The notes below the pieces were generated by a model. The model had not been told where the DNA came from and ran no database searches. It saw only the letters and a list, made by a program, of their open reading frames with translations. Shown here in pieces: positions 5,587 to 10,529 of a stretch of 10,529 nt of DNA. Numbering within the stretch: the stretch's first letter is position 1; every line of letters begins with the position of its first letter. The DNA is from JAZFYD01 sp036443405 (GTDB lineage: Bacteria; Planctomycetota; PLA2): the NCBI GenBank assembly GCA_036443405.1, contig JAZFYD010000220.1, forward strand, positions 1-10,529, read 5' to 3'. The position numbers were made by a program, and so were the translations under genes.

Positions 5587-6918
5587 TTACAGGATCGCGC
5601 GCAGCAGCATCACGTAGAGCGAGCCGATGACGAGTTGCGCCACGGCGAACGGCGCCGCGACTTTTATGAACCCGACGAAGCTGATCTTGATGCCCTCGCG
5701 TTTCATGAGGGTGACGCCAACGACGACGGCGGCGGAACCGATCGGGGTGATGTTACCGCCGAGGTTGCCGCCGATGATCGCGGCCCACCAGATGTCCGGT
5801 GACGTCGTCGCCGGATCGAACATCTTCGACAGCATCGCCGCGAGCGGCACGTTGTCGGTCAGCCCGCTCAGGATGCCGGTGACCCAGACCAGAATGGCGG
5901 ACGAAAACATCCCGGTGTGATCGATCAGCCACGTCACACCGCGGCCCATCTCGCGAAGCACACCGACCTTCTCGTCGCCGCAGACCCCGATCAGGATGAA
6001 CAGCCCCACGAAGAAAAACACGAGCGACCACTCGACCTTCCGAAGCGCGTCGCCTACCGCCTTCGGCCGAAGCAGGAGCATCACCGTTGCGCCCAGGAAC
6101 GCAACGAACTGCAGTCCGAGATCCTCGCTCTTGAATACGGGTAGATAACTCTGCAGCGCAAACAGGATCACGACGCCGGCAGTGACAAACCACGACGCCT
6201 TGAAAAACCCGCGGTCCTCCACGGTCTCCCACTCGTCGAACTCCATCACGCGCTGGCGCGCCTCCTCGCGCGCAGCCTTGTCGGTCAACGGGACGATGCC
6301 GAACCGCTTGCGCGCCATCCACAGCGTGACCGCCGACGCGATCACGCAGTACGGCGCGGCGACGAGGAAGAACTCGACGAACGTAATGCCCGCCTTTTGC
6401 CCGAGGATGATGTTCGGAAGCGAGGAGATCAGCGTCAGCAAGCCGCCGACGTTGGTCAGGAACGCCTCGACGAGCAGGTAGGGCCGCGCCTCCAATTCGA
6501 GCCGCTTGCACGCCACGACGGTCAGCGACCCGATGATGATCATCGCGGTCACGTTGTTCAGGAACGCGCTGAACACGAGCGTCAAACAACCGAGCAGCAG
6601 CAACAGCCGCCACGGATCGCCGCCGGACACCTTGAGCAGACGAATCGCCGACCACGTGAAGATGCCGGATCGCGATGCGATCTCGACGAAGATCGAGCTG
6701 CCGATGATCACGCCGAGCGTCGGCCACTCGATGAGTTGGACAGGCGCCGGGATGTGATGCCCGCCTCCGTGCGCCTGCCCCCCGAACACGCCCCACGCCG
6801 CGGCCGCGAACAACGAAATGCCCGCGACGGTGAGGGACAAGACGGCCTTCGGAAGAACTTCGAACGCCAGGCACAAGAGCGTGGCGACCAGAAGCAGCGC
6901 GAAAAAGATGGTGATCAC
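5587..6918 (-). CDS. Ion-transporter (ArsB/NhaD/SLC13-like) superfamily permease
   Basis: A 443-residue polytopic inner-membrane protein with about ten to twelve hydrophobic helices, of the usual length for the ArsB/NhaD/P-protein/citrate-permease superfamily. The internal two-fold repeat typical of the fold can be seen. The first half has SAFLNNVTAMIIIG (about 117-130) and then GGLLTLISSLPNIILG (158-173). The second half has SGLTDNVPLAAML (351-363) and then GGNLGGNITPIGSAAVVVG (383-401). The N-N-V and D-N-V segments and the Gly-rich hairpins match the two re-entrant substrate/ion sites of this group. The second hairpin has Val (about 398) where relatives often have Asn (GSxANVV). A His-rich loop, GQAHGGGHH, lies at 47-55. 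A charged cytoplasmic loop (about 203-240, EEARQRVMEFDEWETVED) separates the halves. The start is GTG at 6918, preceded by GAGGT at 7 bases. The gene lies 10 bases after the USP gene, suggesting an operon. The substrate is unknown: sodium/proton exchange, arsenite or a dicarboxylate are all possible for the superfamily. Confidence 0.88.
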   Translation of the reverse strand: MITIFFALLLVATLLCLAFEVLPKAVLSLTVAGISLFAAAAWGVFGGQAHGGGHHIPAPVQLIEWPTLGVIIGSSIFVEIASRSGIFTWSAIRLLKVSGGDPWRLLLLLGCLTLVFSAFLNNVTAMIIIGSLTVVACKRLELEARPYLLVEAFLTNVGGLLTLISSLPNIILGQKAGITFVEFFLVAAPYCVIASAVTLWMARKRFGIVPLTDKAAREEARQRVMEFDEWETVEDRGFFKASWFVTAGVVILFALQSYLPVFKSEDLGLQFVAFLGATVMLLLRPKAVGDALRKVEWSLVFFFVGLFILIGVCGDEKVGVLREMGRGVTWLIDHTGMFSSAILVWVTGILSGLTDNVPLAAMLSKMFDPATTSPDIWWAAIIGGNLGGNITPIGSAAVVVGVTLMKREGIKISFVGFIKVAAPFAVAQLVIGSLYVMLLRAIL

Positions 6919-6925
6919 GCGTGCG

Positions 6926-6930
6926 ACCTC
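6926..6930 (-). promoter_or_regulatory. Ribosome binding site of the permease, overlapping the USP stop codon
   Basis: On the minus strand GAGGT occupies 6930-6926, seven bases before the GTG start at 6918, and shares two bases with the TGA stop of the upstream USP gene (6931-6929). It fixes the permease start and suggests that ribosomes finishing the USP gene help initiation of the permease. It is the clearest Shine-Dalgarno in the window. Confidence 0.65.
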
Positions 6931-7834
6931 ACAGCGCCAGCACCGGCAGGTTCGGGATCCGGTTCATCAACTCGTACGCACGCGACTCCAGAAACTCGGC
7001 GTGCGAACCCTGCGAGCCGAGAATCAGGAGCGTCGAATCGAGCACCTCGTTCGGGAGGATCTCGAACGGGTCGCCCACGCGGATGTCGCTGTCTGCGTGA
7101 AACCCCGCGCCCCGTCCGGTCCGCACCGCGCCGCGAAGCAGTTGCTCCATCCGCCGCTCGGCCGCCGCCGCCACACCCTTCGTACCCTCGGCGGTGTCGA
7201 TTTCGGGTGTGATTTCCAAAACCTCCGCCAGACGCTTGAGGCGCTCCTCGTCCACGATGTGCAGCAAGCGAAGTTGGCCACCGGGCCTGCACAGCGCAAA
7301 CGCGAACGAGAACTGCTCGATCAGGTCGGGCCTGCCGCCGGGGATCTTCGCGAGGATGCGCTCGAAGACCGACCCGCGCCACGCCGAACGCATCAGCAGC
7401 GTCGGAATCGGCGTCGCGACCAGCAATGCGTCGATGAAACGCCCCGCGACAACCGCCGCCGCGCTCGACTCGTGCGCCTGAAGCGGGGCCGACGCGATGA
7501 TCAGCGCCGGCCGGTCCGTCTCCGCGAGTTGCGCGACGTGGGCGGCGGGATCGCCATGCACGATCTCGCCGTCCGACGCGCCCGCCGATGCGAGTTTCTC
7601 GCGCGCGTCGGCTTCAAACGCCGCGTCCTGATCGCGCAGCAGAAAGCGATGCGACACCCGCGACCCGAATCGGTGGCGCAACTCGTCCGCGGCGGCGACA
7701 CACGCCGGACCGCGGTCGGAAAAATCGTGCAGCACGACGATCTCGCCGAGTTCGATCTTCTCCACCTCGATCGTGGGCACGACCGCGCGCTGAAAAATCG
7801 ACCCGAATTCGTCGAGCTCCCGTTCCCGCGACAT
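6929..7834 (-). CDS. Tandem universal-stress-protein-domain protein
   Basis: A 301-residue soluble protein with two UspA-like alpha/beta domains in tandem. Domain 1 (about 30-149) has a beta1 strand EIVVLHDFSD, a helix with RGPACVAAADELRHRFG, IVHGDPAAHVAQLAETDRPALIIASAP, and a closing strand TPIPTLLM. Domain 2 (about 155-301) has a beta-strand GGQLRLLHIVDEERL, DIRVGDPFEILPNEVLDSTLLILGSQG, and the ending IPNLPVLAL. The strands, the (V/R)xGDP turn and the PVL(L/A) end are typical of USPs. The ATP-loop signature GxxGx9G(S/T) is only half kept: GSQG at 273-276 is present but the distal G(S/T) is replaced by Ala-Tyr, so ATP binding by domain 2 is doubtful. The start is ATG at 7834, with no clear Shine-Dalgarno. 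It lies 41 bases after the large repeat protein and 10 bases before the permease. The close link suggests that it senses stress or nucleotide state and modulates the permease; that is inference. Confidence 0.82.
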   Translation of the reverse strand: MSRERELDEFGSIFQRAVVPTIEVEKIELGEIVVLHDFSDRGPACVAAADELRHRFGSRVSHRFLLRDQDAAFEADAREKLASAGASDGEIVHGDPAAHVAQLAETDRPALIIASAPLQAHESSAAAVVAGRFIDALLVATPIPTLLMRSAWRGSVFERILAKIPGGRPDLIEQFSFAFALCRPGGQLRLLHIVDEERLKRLAEVLEITPEIDTAEGTKGVAAAAERRMEQLLRGAVRTGRGAGFHADSDIRVGDPFEILPNEVLDSTLLILGSQGSHAEFLESRAYELMNRIPNLPVLAL

Positions 7835-7875
7835 GGCGGCACAGCCTAACGCATCCGGCGCGCGCCGTGCGTCGG

Positions 7876-10269
7876 CTATTTCCAGTTCAGATCTTCCAAG
7901 CGTCCGACATGCTCCGGCGCGAGCCGCACGCTCAGGGTCACGCTCTTTCCGTCGCGGCGGCGGATGTGGATCTTGTGTTCGGTGTTCGCAGGAATCGGCG
8001 TCGACAACGGTCGCAGCCGCATCGCCGGTTCGCGCTGCAGGAGCACCAGTCGCCCCGACGGGAGGACCGAGAAGATCCCAACGATCGCCTCCGTATCGTG
8101 CAGATCGATGCGCGCAGCCGGTTGCAGCACGATCGGGGCCCCGCCTTCGGGAATGGGCACGACGACTGGCGCGAGGTCAGGGCGACCCTCGGGGGTCACA
8201 TGCAGCACAGGCGCGCCCGCGGCTTCATGCCGTACCGCGAAATGCCCGTGCGCGTCGGTGGCGACCTCCTGGGGCCAGAGGCTCTCGGGTTTGTAGTGTT
8301 CGCGATCGCCGTCTTTGGTTTCGATGCGCCACACACGCGGCCCGATCACCCTCACCCACGCCTCGACAGGCTCATCGTTCGCATCCACCACGCGCCCACG
8401 AATCACGGCCGCATGCGCCAATACCACCGGCGGGAACTCGCGCGTTCCGCGTTCGGGCACCGCCACCACAGCGTAGCGCCGCGAGTGAAAACCGCGCGCG
8501 ATGATTTCCATGGCCCCCTCGCCACCGGTCAGGCCGGTGAGCGTCGCGATCCCAGCCGCATCGGCCTCGATCACCTCAGGCTCGTGCCAGAGGACAGGCA
8601 GTCCGTCACGCTGCGGCGGCCAGAACCGCATGTACGCAAAGGGCACCGGCACGCCGTCCGCGTCCCGAACCGGCACCATGAAGCTGGCGGCGTCCCGGAG
8701 GCGGACTTCGATGTCCGCGGATTCGAGCAGCGGTTCCAACTCCAATTCGTGTTCGAAGTGCCCGGCCGCGGAGATTTTCACGCGCATCGGCCGACCCGGC
8801 CTGACCCAGAACACCGCCCGTCCGTCTTGCATCGCGACGTAGATTCCGTCGTCGATCGATTCGTGTTCCAGATCGATGGCGTGCACCTCGCCGAACGCCA
8901 CGGGCTCGCCACCGGTGCGTTCCAGGACGCGCATCCTGACCTCGATGGCCGGGCGCAAACCCAGTGCGAGCAAAACCTGCTCGCCGGCACCCGGTCCCTC
9001 GAGCGTCTGCTTGGGCGCCCACACCCCTTCGGCCGCCGCGGTCGATGCGACTTGCAGCACGCCACCCGTCGGTACGCGCACTCGCGTCGGGCCGTGGCCG
9101 ACCTGGACCCGTTGCAGGAAGCTCGCGGGTTCGTTCACGACCGCAACGGCCAGCGAGGACGGCAACGGCCCATCCAAGCGACGCGGTTCGATCACGAGCC
9201 AACCGAACGCCCTCGGCGCGGATGAGGCGAGGGACACTGCGACGGCCCCCTGTTGCGCACCGATGTGAACTTCGCGGTCGCCGCGACCGGCCGCGCGCAG
9301 CGTGAGCGTGACCGGCCAACGCGGCAACACGAGGTCGTACGCGCTGCCCGTCGAAGCGGGTCGGAGAACATATTCCGGGTTCACCAACGCCGCGCGATCA
9401 CCCCACCACGACGCGCCGTCCTCCAGAATGACCTCCTGGGAATCCAGCGCCGAAAGCGGCACGCCGACCTTGAGTCGCGGGTCATAGGCGTGGACACGCA
9501 CCTCGTGGGCCGGCCACACCGTGACTTTGTTGGGCGAATGCGGCTTCGCCCAAACGACCATCGGCACGTGACCGTGCGCTTCGACACGAACGCCGGTGAG
9601 TTCGCCGTCGCTCGCGTCGTCCAACCGAGCGGTGCCGTCATCCCCGCTCACCGCGAAAGGCGCATGCTCTTGAAGCCGCGTTGGCACCTCGAGCGAAACC
9701 CGCACGCCCGCAACCGGACTCCCGTCGGGATCTTCGAAACGGAACCGGAGGGGAACTCCGACAAAACACCGGATCACACCGGAGTCGCCGCTTCGTAGAC
9801 GCCACTCATTGGTTGCTCTCCGGCCCGGCTTCCGCACGAGAATCTCGAGCGGATCGTGGGCGGCGAATCCCGCGAAACTGAACCGGCCACGCTCGTCCGT
9901 GACCGCGGTGCGCGGCGCCTCCTCGGACCGCGCCTGCACGTGGACTTCGGCCCCCGCCAGCGGCCCGCCCTCCGCCGCGAGCACGCGCCCTGAGAAAGAC
10001 GCTTCGTCGTCGCGCCACTCGACGCGGTTCGGACGGTTGAGCGCGGCCGGCACCACGCGGGTCGGGGCCCCCTCCTTGCGAATCTCCAGAAACAACCGCG
10101 ACGGGTCCTCGACCAGGCGCGGCGTCCAGGTCATTGCGAAGCTGCCGTCGGCCCCGGTCCTCACCGGCTGCGATGACCAGGATCCCGAAACCGGCCATTT
10201 CGGGCGCTCGAGCAAACGCACCTCGGCACCTGCGACGCCTTCGCCGCGGTACGAAACGACGCCGTGCAC
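7876..10269 (-). CDS. Second large carboxypeptidase-regulatory-like repeat protein; N-terminal anchor lies in frame upstream of this start
   Basis: From the GTG at 10269 this encodes 797 residues of repeated beta-sandwich modules resembling CarboxypepD_reg-like domains, with no catalytic domain visible. Clear units are HGVVSYRGEGVAGAEVRLL...TGADGSF (2-44), FSGRVLAAEGGPLAGAEVHV...TDERGRFSF (92-132), LRFRFEDPDGSPVAGVRVSL...DDGTARL (174-216), VRMRVLERTGGEPVAFGEVHA (444-464), VPVRDADGVPVPFAYMRF (532-549) and IRGRVVDANDEPVEAWVRV...TDAHGHFAV (623-679). The middle (about 250-440) is more diverged. It has the same design as the 939-3725 protein and may be a distant paralog. The GTG start is almost certainly not the biological start: it falls at the first repeat strand, and the frame continues upstream through a hydrophobic segment that would be the membrane anchor (see 10270-10425). 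Predicted location is the periplasm or cell envelope. The USP gene follows after 41 bases. Function is unknown, perhaps structural or adhesive. Confidence 0.8.
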   Translation of the reverse strand: MHGVVSYRGEGVAGAEVRLLERPKWPVSGSWSSQPVRTGADGSFAMTWTPRLVEDPSRLFLEIRKEGAPTRVVPAALNRPNRVEWRDDEASFSGRVLAAEGGPLAGAEVHVQARSEEAPRTAVTDERGRFSFAGFAAHDPLEILVRKPGRRATNEWRLRSGDSGVIRCFVGVPLRFRFEDPDGSPVAGVRVSLEVPTRLQEHAPFAVSGDDGTARLDDASDGELTGVRVEAHGHVPMVVWAKPHSPNKVTVWPAHEVRVHAYDPRLKVGVPLSALDSQEVILEDGASWWGDRAALVNPEYVLRPASTGSAYDLVLPRWPVTLTLRAAGRGDREVHIGAQQGAVAVSLASSAPRAFGWLVIEPRRLDGPLPSSLAVAVVNEPASFLQRVQVGHGPTRVRVPTGGVLQVASTAAAEGVWAPKQTLEGPGAGEQVLLALGLRPAIEVRMRVLERTGGEPVAFGEVHAIDLEHESIDDGIYVAMQDGRAVFWVRPGRPMRVKISAAGHFEHELELEPLLESADIEVRLRDAASFMVPVRDADGVPVPFAYMRFWPPQRDGLPVLWHEPEVIEADAAGIATLTGLTGGEGAMEIIARGFHSRRYAVVAVPERGTREFPPVVLAHAAVIRGRVVDANDEPVEAWVRVIGPRVWRIETKDGDREHYKPESLWPQEVATDAHGHFAVRHEAAGAPVLHVTPEGRPDLAPVVVPIPEGGAPIVLQPAARIDLHDTEAIVGIFSVLPSGRLVLLQREPAMRLRPLSTPIPANTEHKIHIRRRDGKSVTLSVRLAPEHVGRLEDLNWK

Positions 10270-10425
10270 TTCGCGTTCGGTGCGCGGGTTTTCCGTCGCC
10301 CTTGTCCAGATCTCGCCGGACCGGGACCGCGAAAGCGCAAACAGGAGCCAACCCGCGCCAAGAAGCGCGACGAGGAAAACAAAGCTGCGTAAACGGATGG
10401 CAGTTCCATTCTCCCCGATTCCCCT
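10270..10425 (-). other. In-frame upstream extension encoding a signal anchor, without a standard start codon
   Basis: Read in the frame of the 7876-10269 gene, this stretch encodes LRSFVFLVALLGAGWLLFAL, a good single transmembrane helix after a basic residue, then SRSRSGEIWTRATENPRTEREV, leading directly into the first repeat. I read every codon of this frame back to its stop at 10525-10527 and found no ATG, GTG or TTG. An ATG at 10409-10407, with AGGGGA (10425-10420) ten bases before it, is one base out of frame. Adding one base between it and 10398 would give MELP followed by IRLRS and the helix. So the true start is probably near 10409 and either the sequence lacks a base here, the gene has a frameshift mutation, or a rare start (ATC at 10419 or 10398) is used. 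Confidence 0.65.
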
Positions 10426-10472
10426 CCCGACGCACGACCGAGTTCCCGCGACCCCGTGGCGGCCCGGGCGTC

Positions 10473-10529
10473 TTAACCCGCCGCGTTCAAATCCAACAGC
10501 GGCGCACCCTTGTCGATCGTCTGCTCAAC
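10473..10529 (-). CDS. C-terminal end of an unidentified protein (truncated by window edge)
   Basis: On the minus strand a frame open from the right edge encodes VEQTIDKGAPLLDLNAAG and ends with TAA at 10475-10473, 63 bases before the candidate ATG of the large repeat protein. The tail is too short to identify. It is called because the codons look coding (GC-rich third positions), and its distance and direction fit the upstream member of a minus-strand gene run. It could also be a chance open frame. Confidence 0.5.
   Translation of the reverse strand, partial: VEQTIDKGAPLLDLNAAG

Noticed and set aside
6397..7212. A 271-codon open frame on the plus strand
   Set aside because: It is antisense to the permease and USP genes, with low-complexity Arg/Asp/Glu/His-rich composition.
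7588..9225. A 545-codon open frame on the plus strand
   Set aside because: It lies antisense to the USP gene and the second repeat protein and has the Arg/His/Pro-rich composition of a shadow frame; no motif is seen.
10161..10409. An 82-codon frame from the ATG at 10409 on the minus strand
   Set aside because: Its ATG is probably the real start of the large repeat protein, but the frame read straight on gives a low-quality Arg/Ser-rich product that overlaps the anchor and first repeat in another frame.
1..10529. tRNA, rRNA, CRISPR array, transposase or integrase
   Set aside because: I looked for these on both strands and saw no cloverleaf, direct-repeat array, or recombinase motif.

Overview
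The window is high-GC, densely coding bacterial DNA. It has several GTG starts, most starts lack a strong Shine-Dalgarno, it carries the single-chain alpha2 type of glycyl-tRNA synthetase, and it encodes two very large membrane-anchored proteins built from carboxypeptidase-regulatory-like beta-sandwich repeats. That combination suggests a Planctomycetota-like organism. This is inference from gene style; Myxococcota, Acidobacteriota or an uncultured relative cannot be excluded from sequence alone.

Layout, left to right. (1) Positions 1-931, plus strand: the C-terminal part of a PP2C/SpoIIE-type serine/threonine phosphatase, overlapped by four bases by a small MazG-like nucleotide pyrophosphohydrolase with a C-terminal cysteine cluster. 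(2) Positions 939-3725, minus strand: a 928-residue membrane-anchored protein with about nine regulatory-like repeats. It converges on the MazG gene with 7 bases between stop codons and a perfect hairpin over the junction. (3) Positions 3726-4112: a 387-base divergent intergenic region with several hairpins and a strong intrinsic terminator pointing right that serves no visible upstream gene. (4) Positions 4113-5444, plus strand: complete glycyl-tRNA synthetase. (5) Positions 5445-5586: a short convergent gap with a perfect 18-bp palindrome. (6) Positions 5587-10529, minus strand: a run of genes in one direction. In transcription order these are the last 18 codons of an unidentified gene, a second large repeat protein (about 800 residues), a tandem universal-stress-protein (USP)-domain protein, and an ion-transporter-superfamily permease. 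The USP and permease genes are 10 bases apart and look like an operon.

The window combines housekeeping (GlyRS, MazG house-cleaning), signalling (phosphatase, USP protein) and envelope functions (two repeat proteins, permease). I found no mobile element, CRISPR array, tRNA or rRNA. I did not find a clear new multi-gene system. The points most worth a second look are the orphan terminator with its structured region before glyS, and the missing start codon of the second repeat protein. Its membrane anchor is encoded in frame upstream of the first usable start, and a well-placed ATG sits one frame away.
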